Below, piece by piece: positions 22,913-33,522 of a stretch of 64,000 nucleotides of DNA. The DNA is taken from assembly GCF_014839805.1 (NCBI RefSeq), contig NC_051134.1, forward strand, positions 6,293,170-6,357,169, in the 5' to 3' direction. Under the pieces are notes generated by a model, which had not been told where the DNA came from, made no database searches, and was given only the letters and a program-made list of their open reading frames with translations. This stretch comes from Manduca sexta. Its lineage: Eukaryota > Arthropoda > Insecta > Lepidoptera > Sphingidae. Numbering within the stretch: the first letter of the stretch is position 1; each line of letters begins with the position of its first letter. The translations under genes were made by a program, and so were the position numbers.

Positions 22913-23223
22913 ATAATATATACCAGCCCTGTATTATATACTGTCCTATTGCCGGGTACGGGTCTCTAATACTGACAGGGATTAGACGTTAGTTAGCCTA
23001 GTGCGGATTGGTAAACTTCACTCACCCTCAAAATTCCTATACAGAATTTTTCAGGTATGCAGGTTTCCTCTCGATGATTTTCTTCACCGTTAAAGCAAGC
23101 GATAATTCACAAAGAATACACATATAATTTTAGAAAAGTCAGAGACGTGTGCCTGGTATATCGAACCAGCGGACATTTGTCTCGGCAATCCGTTTCACAC
23201 CCAACTAGGCTAACTAGGTTAAC
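22913..23223 (-). mobile_element. Full-length tRNA-derived SINE, family C
   Basis: On the minus strand the head reads AGTTAGCCTAGTTGGGTG, an A box. It is followed by a B box in CTGGTTCGATATACC (about 23157-23170), then AGAGACGTGTGCC-complement sequence, the CACTAGGC and GGCTTCGG-like blocks, and an ATAATATA-type 3' tail at the left end. ACAGATT occurs on both sides (22906-22912 and 23224-23230) as a probable short target duplication. The same structure is found at 52552-52883 in plus orientation. Confidence 0.8.
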
Positions 23224-23564
23224 ACAGATTTGATATGAGAAATATGGTAATAATAAAGAGATCTCCTAGGTAAATTTTATGTGCCAAACATAGCATTGAA
23301 AGAAGACATTGTGACAGAGAATTTTCCTGATATTCTGCGTTAATCAGTTTGAAATAAGTACGTTATATTTTGTAATCATAGCATCGAATTTAAAAGAAAT
23401 TCAAAAATAAACTTCTTTATTCAAATTTTAAAACAAATGAGTATGACGTCAATAAGTGACTACAGAATATTTAATAAACGAACGCACTGCGGGAAAACGT
23501 ACAACCACCCGGCCAAATACTAAAACGGTAGAAAATTCAAATTTATGATAAATTTAGTAGATCG

Positions 23565-23735
23565 CCCGGGGCGCGGCCGGCCCGGCGCCGACGCGTTTCC
23601 GACAAATTCACCCTGGACATAACCGTTTCCCTTTCGTGAATATAAAAATTTAGCGGCGCACAGTGGGCCGTGTCTCTGAATTATTGGGTTAAGCACTTTC
23701 TTGGAACGGTCGCGTTTGCGCCGCCCCGGTGGATT
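23565..23735. promoter_or_regulatory. CpG-rich island, possible regulatory or conserved non-coding DNA
   Basis: A dense GC block (GATCGCCCGGGGCGCGGCCG onward to about 23600) is followed by moderately GC-rich sequence containing GCGGCGCACAGTGGGCCG and TTGCGCCGCCCCGGTGG. It contrasts strongly with the A/T-rich flanks, is not a copy of any repeat in the window, and has no long open frame. The adjacent TTTATGATAAATTTA is a plausible homeodomain-type site. A regulatory role is inference. Confidence 0.3.
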
Positions 23736-23823
23736 TGAATAAATATTTATTTTGTTGATGTCAGGAGATGAATATTTTTTATTTTAAACGACCGTTTTAT
23801 TGTCTGAATTAAATTTGTTATGA

Positions 23824-24005
23824 AGCTTTGGCGCAGTGGCTGTATGCTTAGTGGAAATCTGGTGAGTATTTGAGTTTGATAGTGAGGTTTAACAATTAAC
23901 TAAGAAACTTTTTTGATTTTAAATATAGAATCGAAATTCATGGTATATATGCCGATAGGCTCATCAAGGATGGGACGGAAATAAACTTGCTAATTCCTGG
24001 TAAGT
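23824..24005 (+). mobile_element. SINE family D copy, strongly diverged
   Basis: The head contains TTGGCGCAGTGGCTGTATGC, a good A box. The B-box position (about 23870-23880) is degenerate. The body retains ATATGCCGATAGGCTCATCA and GGATGGGACGGAAATAAACT, matching family D at 29.3 kb, and then fades. It is old and internally shortened. Confidence 0.55.
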
Positions 24006-25755
24006 TTCTATATGAGTTTATGTAATGTAATTAGTAGTCACCTATTGGTTAATTACCAGCATCACTAAAAACACTGACCACATTAGAATCAATGGTGCGT
24101 TGACAAGCTATAAACAACCTAATCAGGATATTACAGAAGTATCAATGTAATAAATCAAGTGTCAATGTCAGTCAGACATCAATCCTGTCGAGCTGACCTA
24201 TGCGTATTAGAATAATACTAATTCGCATTATTTTTTATATGGATGCGGCAAAGCGATTACTGTAATTGATCCTAAGGGGCGTAGGATCTAGATAGAGTGT
24301 TAACTGACGATAGATGTGTATCTCTCGCCAGTCCATCTAAATTTAACAATTCCTTCAAATATATCAAAAACAACCAACTTAAAACCGATAGATTGCTAAA
24401 ACCGAAAACAATTATTATGCGCTGTAATCTCGAGCGCAGATGCGGAGGTTAGCACGCTACCATTACCGTCTCGTATCGTTAATACCCAACCATCGAGAGA
24501 TCCTCGGCGGCCTATCATACCGCCTTTACGGCCCGTGTGATCGGATTGAACGTGATTTAATACAATGCACGTTTTTATGCGGTTAATGGCGATATTCTCA
24601 TGAATATTAATTAGATTCAATGGTGTTTTGGCAATGGATTTTTAGGGGAGACGATTTATGGAGATGAGGAAGCTATAAAGTAATTTATAATATGATAGAA
24701 GCTGCTTGCGTGATACGTGCATAAAAGTTAATAAATAATAGGAAAATCACATAGAACAGACACTGGTTACAATATATGTTATGCTACATAGCTGCACAGC
24801 GATAGAAATAAATAAAGTGGTAAATGTAGTACACAGAGAAACTGGTGCACACAAGAGAGATCAGTATTTATAGGTGTAATAAAACAAAATTAAGTAAAGG
24901 CTGCAAATTAATAACCGCATACGATTTCTTCTTTTTTAAATCGGTATTTCGTTTATAATAAAATATATTAATGTTAAACATTAACCACAATAAATTGAAG
25001 ACAACTTTCTTGTGACAAATATAAATCCGTAAATAACAAGTCAAAAGCATTTAACGCATTCCAATTTCAAATTGCGCAGTTAATAATGTATGAAAAAGCG
25101 TAATTCCAAATGAAATGAGCGTGCAAATGCGGACAGCCGCGCGTCAGTTGCCCAACATGCTTTTTTAATTGTCACTTACCACTTTTATGTAAATCCGCGG
25201 TGACGCCGCCCGGCGGGTGTCAGCCGGCTTGACAGCCCGACACTGGTGACACGGTGACAAGTGACAGCGCGCCGTTCACCGGGCAATTTGCGACCGGCCG
25301 GGTGCAACGAGAAATATTATTTTACTTTTTTAATTTTTTTTTGTCCGCGTCGGACCAGTGTGCGTTGTTCTGAATTAATTTCGGATTTTGAAACTTTCGA
25401 GATATTCACGCCCTATTTCTAATGGTTATAGAGATGTTACATGTGACTTTAAGAATTGGACAATGTGTAATAATTATTGTTCTGGAGATCCAAATCTGGA
25501 CTGGTATCTTTTAACACTCTGCTAGTTGTTATGTTATTTAGTTTTTATGTAGTCTACATTTGCGAAGCTGTCACATGGTATTTCATGTCATTTCTCCACA
25601 TGATGATGACAGATGATGACGCGGACAGAAACACCCGCTGCGAATGAAAACTGAGAACTTGAAGACAGCGAATTCTATTTGATAAAAATAAAATGTTAAT
25701 TTTTATGTTGGCACGGAAACTTGATTACTAGTCTATGCGTAGAGACGTTCAAATA
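24006..25755. other. Non-repetitive sequence with GC-enriched islands
   Basis: No gene or known repeat. A moderately GC-rich patch lies at about 24415-24600, and a strong one at 25190-25310 is listed separately. The frames at 24396-24620 and 24868-25050 (minus) show no domain. Confidence 0.45.
25190..25310. promoter_or_regulatory. GC-rich island with five TGACA/TGTCA motifs
   Basis: TGTCA at 25218-25222 and TGACA at 25230, 25247, 25255 and 25262 fall within 49 bp, embedded in CpG-rich sequence. TGACA is the core recognised by TALE homeodomain proteins (Homothorax, Meis, TGIF class). A homotypic cluster in a unique GC island resembles an enhancer, but the binding role is inferred from motif density only. 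Confidence 0.3.
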
Positions 25756-25952
25756 CAGTCTTACTTATAAACTTGTCTTAGCGTTAAGAGGTGATAAAGA
25801 ATTGTTTAAATAGCTGTCGAAAACATCACCGGCGCGGCGTCCTAGTTTAAACCTTATTAAGAGGCAAGATGGCGGGTTTTGACTTACAGCTGATCGAGTA
25901 AATTGGTGTTTTAACTAAGCATAGCTTTGCGCAATTTTTATAAGTAACACTG
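25756..25952. mobile_element. MITE family H copy 1
   Basis: The left end CAGTCTTACTTATAAA is mirrored by TTTATAAGTAACACTG at the right, with one mismatch. The interior (TCTTAGCGTTAAGAGGTG, AGTTTAAACCTTATTAAGAG, CAAGATGGCGGG, GCTGATCGAGTAAATT, TTTTAACTAAGCATA) matches copy 2 at 40295-40480 in the same orientation. The element is about 197 bp and non-coding. TA bases flank both ends closely, so a mariner-like TA target is possible but not proven. It carries a perfect YY1/Pho-like CAAGATGGCGG. Confidence 0.75.
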
Positions 25953-26097
25953 CTAATGTCTAGGAAGTTGGCATTCCTAGACAACCGCAAGAATTATCCT
26001 GGCTTTTTAATATAGGTACACCGTCTGATTCTGGAGTGCAACCTGTCAAAACGAGCTGGTAGTCACACGGAGTGAATTATATGAGAAATGATACTAT

Positions 26098-26180
26098 CCT
26101 CCGTGACCACGAGGCCTGCAAAGTTTTCGAAACGTCGAGAGAAAACCAAAATATTAAAACCGAGATAAATTCGAAGAATA
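26098..26180 (+). mobile_element. Penelope-like terminal fragment
   Basis: CCGTGACCACGAGGCCTGCA, TTTTCGAAACGTCGAGAG and ATATTAAAACCGAGATAAAT match, block by block, the Penelope-like terminal sequence at 33395-33460 and, inverted, at 17920-17995. Only this part of the element remains. The open frame at 26072-26308 runs over it and is not a gene. Confidence 0.65.
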
Positions 26181-27381
26181 GTTTAATTTTAATGACATTA
26201 TGTCAGTGTAGATCGTGTGCTATCATAGTGACGGTTGGTAGAATTTCCAAATCCCATCATGTTATTATTACGCCTATGTTTTACAAAACCCCCTTCAAAA
26301 CATCTTAATTTCAATACTTCGCCTAAATACATGTCCCTTTTCGACCCGTGCCCAGAAGTCAACGATATCTTCCGGTGGCTCCCGACGGCCGAAGGGCCGG
26401 CGTCTTTCATATTTTGAATACATCGGTTATAAGAAATTACGAGCCGCTTATCCCGGTAATGGCGGCATAAAATGTAACGGCCACTCAGCGTTTATGTATT
26501 GAGTTTTGCCGCGGCGCGTCGCCGTCTTGTGAGTACATTAGGGCTTTCAATTCGCGTGTTAGGGCGCGGCCCGGGTTGCGTTCATTTGGTGGTTAAAAAA
26601 TGGAACGTGTTTTAAATTTGAAGGTATTTGAAAATAGAATTCGTTATCTTCGTTTATTAAGCGCGCACGATTCTATTAATATCGTTATGCAGTTTTAATA
26701 AATTGTAAGTACCTATTGTGCAAGAACTACGTTGCTAATAAAACCTTTGCATAATATTTTTAATTATATTTTAATTTTATATCAAACATATTACAGTTAT
26801 TTCTCCAATTGGTATGCAAATATGTCTAACAAGCTTTTGCATGAAGGCTTCCTAAAATCACTATGCAAAGAAGTTCAAATCTCTATCGTCGAGGTTATAT
26901 TTGTTGCCATCTGAATAGGCTTGAATTCTGAAATATCGAAATTTCTAGATACTTTGTACTTATTTTTAATTCTCGCGCCTATAACAGAGTGGTTTAATAC
27001 TATATATTTCAATTAAAAACAAAACGCTGCACCAAAATCAATCGCCATGCACAACCCCTTACGGATCTGAGCGGTAACAATCAAAACCGTTCGTACTGCG
27101 ACCCCGCACCGGGCCGGCCATAACAATAAGTAAAACAAACGCTCGCTCGGCTGTCGCTCGTTACGTCTGTATCGCATTACCGAGCACAATACCCGATCAT
27201 TATTGATGTTTATTGTCACCGAGTCGCGTGGGCTCTGCGGACGTTCAGTCTGATAAGTGTACCTTTGGAGAAAGAGCCTTAGTGTACCTACGGTTGTGTG
27301 CTTGGTGGATACTGTTCTTCATATGGATCATTGATATTACTGACGACTAGGCTCTTAATCGAAGATGTATATGTTTACCGC
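26181..27381. other. Non-repetitive sequence with GC-enriched patches
   Basis: No gene was recognised. The stretch around 26335-26580 is GC-enriched (GACGGCCGAAGGGCCGGCGT, GCCGCGGCGCGTCGCCGTC) and resembles the other unique islands of the window. Another patch lies at 27055-27250. Open frames here are short and overlap on opposite strands. Confidence 0.45.
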
Positions 27382-27611
27382 CTTATTCATAGACGTTATT
27401 TATCTAAGGACGGAGCATTGCTGTGATAACAAGTCTGTTTCTCAGCTTTGTTTATCTGACAGCCAACTAGATTCAAGTTGTATCTCAATATTAGCCAAGT
27501 ACAACGGCCCTATGTCTATACGCTGCGAAGGCTGCCATGACGTCAGCACTGAGAAACAGACTTGTTATCACAGCAAAGATAGAGCTTAGATAAATAACGT
27601 CTATGAATAAG
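27382..27611. mobile_element. Foldback MITE, family I, long inverted arms
   Basis: The left arm (27382-27446), from CTTATTCATAGACGTTATTT to CAAGTCTGTTTCTCAGC, is matched almost exactly in reverse complement by the right arm (27548-27611), ending AATAACGTCTATGAATAAG. The only differences are a few bases in the middle of each arm. The arms are about 64 bp and the centre about 100 bp. The centre is shared with the shorter copy at 13593. A TGACGTCA lies in the centre at about 27539. There is no coding capacity. The near identity of the arms points to recent insertion or arm correction. Confidence 0.8.
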
Positions 27612-29253
27612 AGGGATTGTGTATAACAGATTTTGAATATCAAACAAATATTTTTAATTTTTGAAACTACGATATAAATACGAACATAAAATATTATTTA
27701 TGTTCTGATAATTTGTGTGCCAGTCGTACATGTTTATTAAACGGCTGAAGTATGCCAGAGAATCTTTAATTAATAAATTACACGAGATTATATTTTAACG
27801 CAACAGAACAAAAGTTATAACTGTCCGCAGTTCCCGTGGGATATAAACCAGTAATTTATTAATACATAAATAAAAACCATAAATCTCTATATAAAACCAA
27901 CACATGACGCCCGAAACAACTGGCTATAAACAGAATTAGAATAGAAAATGTTTTACAACGTCCATAAATCCATAGAGCATAAACACCAAGCACCGAACAC
28001 AAACAAATATAACAAACAATAAACGATGAATCTATTTACTATAAATCATCTCTCGGTATACGATTGAGCAATAAATATCAATGAGTTTAATGTTGCTGGC
28101 GTACAAGCGATATCTGTCAAACAGTACCGACGCCATCTTGCGACGCCATCTTGATTTATGACAGCTTGTCAATAGATAACGTGGAACTATGAAAAATTTT
28201 ATGTCGCGTCATCAGGTCATATTTATTGCAACCTATCACTTAATATTGTCATATTTTTTCATGTTTATTCTGGTAAGTAGGGAAACGGGTAGATTGGTCG
28301 TCTGATGGTGATTTTCACCGCTCACAAACACACTACTAGAGATTTCTAGAGGAATGATGGGCGCGTTACCATTATTTCACAAATTGGAATAGATATTTTA
28401 AAAGACTTTAAGGTTTATGTGTAGATAAAAATCTTGAGTACAGTTTTGAAATCAGCAGGTCTGTTTTTATCTTCTTCTTTTTAATCTGTTATTTGTGGTA
28501 ACATTTAAAGAGCTACTTTGTATTGCTCAATTCCTTGGCTATGTTTCGCAATCTGTTCCAATAGCAGTGTATCTAGGCTTTTGAAAAAAAATACATATTA
28601 CGCATTTCTGTTTTCAATTTTAAGAGGAATCTATATTATAGTCAATTGTAATGGCTCTTTTAATAATAAATTTTCATGAATATCCTTAATAAAAAAAAGC
28701 TTCAGAACAGAAGCTCCAATGGACAATTATAGTTCGAATGTTGAAGTTGGCTCTTTAAATGTTAATCTATAACCAAAACAAAACGTTCCTATAAGCCTAG
28801 TAACAAGGTTCATTTTCGCACTAAACCTTTTCAGATCATCTATATTTTAGTAGCTCTACGTCCCCCCAGTGACCGATAAGCGTGATGCAAGAGGACAACA
28901 AGCAATCGACGGAGTCATCGGCGATTGTCTCTATCGATTTTCTATCAGCAATTTGTCACGTATATTTACGTAACTAGTTTTATTACTGTTATTGTCAACT
29001 TCAATCAATATGGTTCTCAAATGTTGCATAACTGTTCTTTTTTACATGAAAATATTATTTGTTGTTTCTATCTCTGTTGCATTATTTGAAAATTTTGCCA
29101 GCCTGCATACAATTGCTTTGTAGATTGAGTAATGAGTACGTATTGAACTTCCTTTTAAGTAGTCATTGTTGAATCGCTTTTGAAGGGAAACAGCGCAGTT
29201 CAAAAATAATATTGATTATTACGTTGTTTACCTTGAATGTCACTGGAATTACA
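27612..29253. other. Non-repetitive A+T-rich sequence
   Basis: No gene. It holds the 13-bp tandem duplication at 28128-28153. A possible old repeat remnant lies around 28285-28375 (GTCTGATGGTGATTTTCACC), which I cannot match to another copy in the window. Confidence 0.45.
28128..28153. repeat. Tandem 13-bp duplication carrying GCCATCTTG
   Basis: CGACGCCATCTTG is present twice in direct succession, at 28128-28140 and 28141-28153. GCCATCTTG is the reverse complement of CAAGATGGC, the core of the YY1/Pleiohomeotic recognition site. Two exact adjacent copies in unique sequence may be a small slippage duplication or a paired binding site. Confidence 0.55.
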
Positions 29254-29540
29254 TCTACTTTTCTACATACATACATACATAACATCACGCATTTTATCCC
29301 CGAAGGGGTATGCAGAGGCGCAACTAGGGCACCCACTTTTCGCCAAGTATGTTCCGTCCCATGATGTGATAGGGGGCGAGCCTATCGCCATATCGGGCAC
29401 AAATTCCAGACTCCGGGCTGATACTGAGCAGAAAAACCCAAATATCACTTTGCCCGACCCGGGATTCGAACCCAGGACCTCAGAGCGCTATTGTACCGGA
29501 CGTGCAATACAACTACGCCACCGAGGCAGTCTACTTTTCT
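29254..29540 (-). mobile_element. Full-length tRNA-derived SINE, family D, with perfect 11-bp target duplication
   Basis: TCTACTTTTCT flanks the element at 29254-29264 and 29530-29540. On the minus strand the head begins GCCTCGGTGGCGTAGTTGTA (A box) and contains GGTTCGAATCC (B box, about 29462-29472). The bases around the B box can form a five-pair T-stem. Partial acceptor-stem pairing remains, but no functional tRNA results. The body has CAGCCCGGAGTCTGGAATT, GGCGATAGGCTCGCCC and TACCCCTTCGGGGATAAAA, and a TATG-repeat tail. This is the best-preserved D copy and the reference for the others. The 103-codon frame at 29237-29548 is its translation. Confidence 0.9.
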
Positions 29541-29735
29541 GGTTGTAGGATATATTTTATATCCGTCCGGATAGCGCCCACCTCACAAAAGGTGTCAAAA
29601 CCCGCAATAGTAGCCCACGTAAGTGTCGCGTTCCGGCATCAGCCTATGTTCTTATTATATTATTATGACATTCTATTGGACCCCACTCCACTTACCATCA
29701 GGTGCATTGGTGTGACTTTGCCGTGTACTACCGTG
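29541..29735 (+). mobile_element. Repeat family B copy 3
   Basis: It begins GGTTGTAGGATATATTTTAT directly after the right target duplication of the D SINE. It continues through GATAGCGCCCACCTCACAAA and CATAGT-like blocks to CACTCCACTTACCATCAGGT. The internal CCGGCATAATTGTGTCGACT block is deleted. The SINE therefore probably landed at the upstream edge of this older element. Confidence 0.75.
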
Positions 29736-32403
29736 TGTAGTTTTGTAGGAACTGATCCCATAGTACCTTTCCCGCAACATTAAGCACCGGCACCCATGTT
29801 CCTTACAATATTCGGGTCTTTATTTTATTGATTAGTATTGCGATAAGCCAGCATAATGTGAAGACCATGGAGCATTTGTTTCTCTTTATATTCATTTATT
29901 AGTACTTCATTGAACAAAATCAGACACAATAGTCACTGTATAGTGATGACATAAAATTTATGTAGGTTTAACATGTTTACGATTAAAAATAAATCGAATA
30001 TCTTCCTGCAACTGGCATTACTCATACGTATAAATTACAAGGTGAGTGGAACCGGGTGATAACATAGTAATATTTCATCTCGTCCAAGTAATTAATGGAA
30101 GTAAAACAGAACAATAAATAAGGTAATGGATAAATGTATTCACACTAATTGCGTAATATTTTTCATTGCTTTATTAACTTGTCAATATGTAATTGCAATT
30201 TATTGTGATTATTAAATAAATCAGTGGTCATGTTTGTCACGCGATGTAATCATTTTATTATTGTTAACACGCTGTAAACGTAACTGTAAACACTGTGGTA
30301 AACGCAGAACCCTTTCTTTCTCTTTTGTTTGGTTAGAAGATTCTACTATGTTCAATATCTTTGTCAATTAATATGAGCTTGGGTTCACTGTCTAACAAAA
30401 ACTGAACCTATGTGAAATGCTACCTTGCTTGTACATGATGAGAGATTTTTCGAAATCTCACCTTATCTTTTGGCATTTTGTATATAAACATCAACAGGTC
30501 CGTTTCCTCTTTTGCAAGCCTGCAAAACATAATAAGATTTTAAGTCTCATAATGCGCAATTATGATCTTCTTCTATCACTTCATGGGAATTTTTGAACAA
30601 TTGAGGCACTAGTTGCACTTCAGCTTACCTTCAAACATATAGGCGTGATCTTACGCGTACAATTAGTCACGCTGAACATGCCTAGTATAAATATTTACAG
30701 ACCAACTGTATTGGAGATATTATTTATTTTGTTCCATAGTTATGAACGTTAAACGTAACAAGCTTTTAAAATATCGTAATGCTGTACAAAACCCTATATT
30801 ACAGGAAAGAAAATATTTACAATACTGTAAAGCAAAAATAGACGGCGACCGGTGATATAGGCCTGCTAATAAATCCATTGGTGTCTGATTCAGCTGGATT
30901 TATTGGATTGGAGTCGATGTTGTTTGGAAGTCTGGATTTTAGAAGTGTTTTGGGAATTTGGGTGAAGTGTCAAGATTATTTTTGTATGTCGCAGTAATTG
31001 AAATAGGTTTAGAATTGATTATTATATTTTTGATTGTTTTACAATGATTCATAATCATAATCGGTATGATCAATTATTATTTTTGTATGTTACATATCGC
31101 ACCTGTGAGGACAGACTCAAGGGTGTTATCTAGATACACTGACTAACGAAATATTCGTGTATTTCGATGGTTTTCTATTGTTTCATAGGCCGAACAAGCA
31201 AGCAAATCACTTGATCTTTATCCCCATCCGAGGATAGGGATTGGATTTACGGAAATCCCAAATTTTATCTAAAACACAGTGCCATTTCATGTCACTTTTC
31301 TATGAGAGTGATATATCTACTATCATGGTAGACCTGGCTTATACTGTAAACGAATATGTCTACATCATATCTCTACCATTATATGTGCTTCGGTGACGAT
31401 GGTCAATTATACTGTAGGTAAAGTACAAAATTTATCAAGTTTCCCCCATACTACAATCAAATTCAGGTTGATAATGTACCCAACTTTCAATTGCGCTATA
31501 CTATCACTCTGATACTAAAGTAGACGTTTAACATCCTTCCAATTTGAACACTAGTGTTTGTAATCTCTGTGGCAGTAGAAATAGACAAAGCGTTGGCATC
31601 CAGACTGACACTCAGCCCACCCACACATCTAGTTACTTCATAAAAAATATCCACAATCATTCACTACAACTTTCACATAAAGTTGTTAACATTGCCTGCA
31701 ATATGTACCCTGCATACAAAATTATTGCTTTGCGTACATGTATGTTTACGCTATGCTAATAAACGAGGTAAACAGAGAAGCTAACTAGCCGACGAATAAT
31801 TGCCATGTCGACGTACCGAAACTAAATATTTTCCTTGAAGTTTAAAATAAGGGTAAAGCATTGGGTAAATATACAATTTGTATAAGTCGCATCGAGTATA
31901 CGAATATATATTAGGGGAAACTATTTGTTAAATTGTTTATGTTGGTATTTATCAGCGGTGAATGGTCATATTTCACTCATCGTTTGGAAGTACAGTTTTT
32001 AGATTCTTTTGTGAAGATCACGGGAATATGAATCTGTTGATTCTGTTTGTGGTTAGGGATGGATTCCACGGATCGCTTTCTTTAAATCAACTGAAGATGT
32101 AGGAAATTGCAATGAGCATCTCGTAGTGGCTGTTTATTTATAAGCAACTTTTTATACTGGCTCTGAGCAACAAAGCCGTATAACGATCCGCGGTTTGATC
32201 CCAAGAGTGCAACACAGTTTAAAATTTTCAGCTAATACAACATCACTTAGACAGTCACGGTTGAATATGAGTTGTTCATTTCCTATAACATTAAGGGATT
32301 GTTTCATTTATAAGTAAATGCTACCGTCACATAAATATTATATAAGCCGACCAAATACAAAAGCACATTCTACTCCACCGCAATGTGCTGTTAAGTAGCC
32401 GTG
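29736..32403. other. Non-repetitive A+T-rich sequence
   Basis: No gene or recognised repeat. Short frames only. The 71-codon frame at 31544-31759 has no domain I know. Confidence 0.5.
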
Positions 32404-32635
32404 TTTAGTCACTGTTTTGTTCCGGTTTGAAGGACATTGTAGCCAGTCTAACTACTGGACATAATAAGATTTAACATCTCATGTCTCAGGATGGCGAGCG
32501 CAGTGGAATACCAAACAATACTTTGTGATTCAAGCTCTTGGATAGTGTTTCTACTGTTTATGGTCGGTCATATCGCTTAGCATCAGGCGAACAGCAAGCT
32601 CGTCTCGTCATTCAAAACAATAATGAAAAAAAAAA
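32404..32635 (+). mobile_element. Repeat family A copy 3
   Basis: TTCCGGTTTGAAGGACATTG, ACTACTGGACATAATAAGAT, CTCAGGATGGCGAGCGCAGT, TTTCTACTGTTTATGGTCGG and CATCAGGCGAACAGCAAGCT follow in order. The element ends with a run of ten A at about 32626-32635. The first block of the longer copies is missing, as expected of 5' truncation in target-primed insertion. Confidence 0.8.
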
Positions 32636-33294
32636 CGTTCCCAAATTAATGGTAATAAAATGACATAGCCAAATTAGCTGCTTAATGCGATAACTGACTA
32701 ATTTACTTGAACCTTTTGAAATAGGACCTTAGTACTGCGAACGTTTACATGTCGTCTCTCCCCATTCGTTCGGCAGCAGTTCTTGGAATATTAAATTTTC
32801 AACTGTCACCGAGAGCTGACACTGTCAAAGTTTTTCTATTAACTTTTTCATTAGGATTTGACAGGACATTCATAATGCGCGACGTTGATGAATGTTCCAG
32901 AATCGTCCCAGACGTCCAGAGGGAGCTAATGATGTTTGTCTAATGAAACGTTATGAATATTTTAAAAATTATTCATATTGATTTGACAGTTTTAATTGAT
33001 TGACTTTTCGATGTTGCGTTGGGTCTGGTGGCGCTCTCTTTTGATACGTTGAATTTCGATTGGACACTTATGTTTTGATTAGTAGTAGATGCAGAAAATT
33101 CTTTTATTGAGCTAATTCGAGTCGTAGATTTTACGTAATTTGAAGGGGTGGTAAGCAGTTGCTGTACTTTTATTGTCTCTAGGACTGTTTTTTAGACATC
33201 AACTTAAAACATGTAACAAATTTGACCCTGGATTGATCTACTTATGAGGATATTTGTATTTGGGTGTCACTAGACTTAAGTAGACTTTCTTATA
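32636..33294. other. Unique sequence with a TGACA/TGTCA cluster
   Basis: No gene. TGTCA at 32804 and 32823 and TGACA at 32817 and 32859 lie within 60 bp, and TTGACAG occurs again near 32983. The 64-codon frame at 32749-32943 runs through this motif cluster and has no recognised domain. Confidence 0.4.
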
Positions 33295-33307
33295 ATTATT
33301 TTCTAGA

Positions 33308-33509
33308 ACATTTAAATTAAACTATTTTACGGATTTTATTACGGTTGTACTATTTTACTTTTCTCCCGACGTTTCGAAGAATATGCAGCCTTCATGGTCA
33401 CGGGGGAGGTCTTCGAAACGTCGGGAGAAAAGTAAAATATTAAAACCGCGATAAAATCCGTAAAATAGTTTTATTTCAATGTCTAACATTCGCGTAAACA
33501 TAAGAAATC
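33308..33509 (+). mobile_element. Solo Penelope-like terminal hairpin with 13-bp target duplication
   Basis: ATTATTTTCTAGA is repeated exactly at 33295-33307 and 33510-33522. Between them lies only Penelope-like terminal sequence, first inverted (33320-33381, CGGATTTTATTACGG, TCTCCCGACGTTTCGAAGAA) and then direct (33411-33509, TCTTCGAAACGTCGGGAGAA, CCGCGATAAAATCCG, AACATTCGCGTAAACATAAG). The two arms meet around CATGGTCACGGGGGAGG and form a near-perfect hairpin of roughly 60-bp arms. The direct arm and right end are the same as at 18961-19041. No coding sequence is present, so this is an extreme truncation product or a solo terminal insertion. Confidence 0.8.
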
Positions 33510-33522
33510 ATTATTTTCTAGA

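Noticed and set aside
22914..22940. TATATA sequence as a promoter
   Set aside because: It is the A/T-rich tail of a C SINE in reverse orientation.
29459..29529. tRNA gene on the minus strand
   Set aside because: A and B boxes and a T-stem are present, but the anticodon and D arms do not fold properly and it continues directly into a SINE body with target duplication.
29237..29548. 103-codon frame
   Set aside because: It spans the antisense strand of the D SINE exactly and has no independent support.
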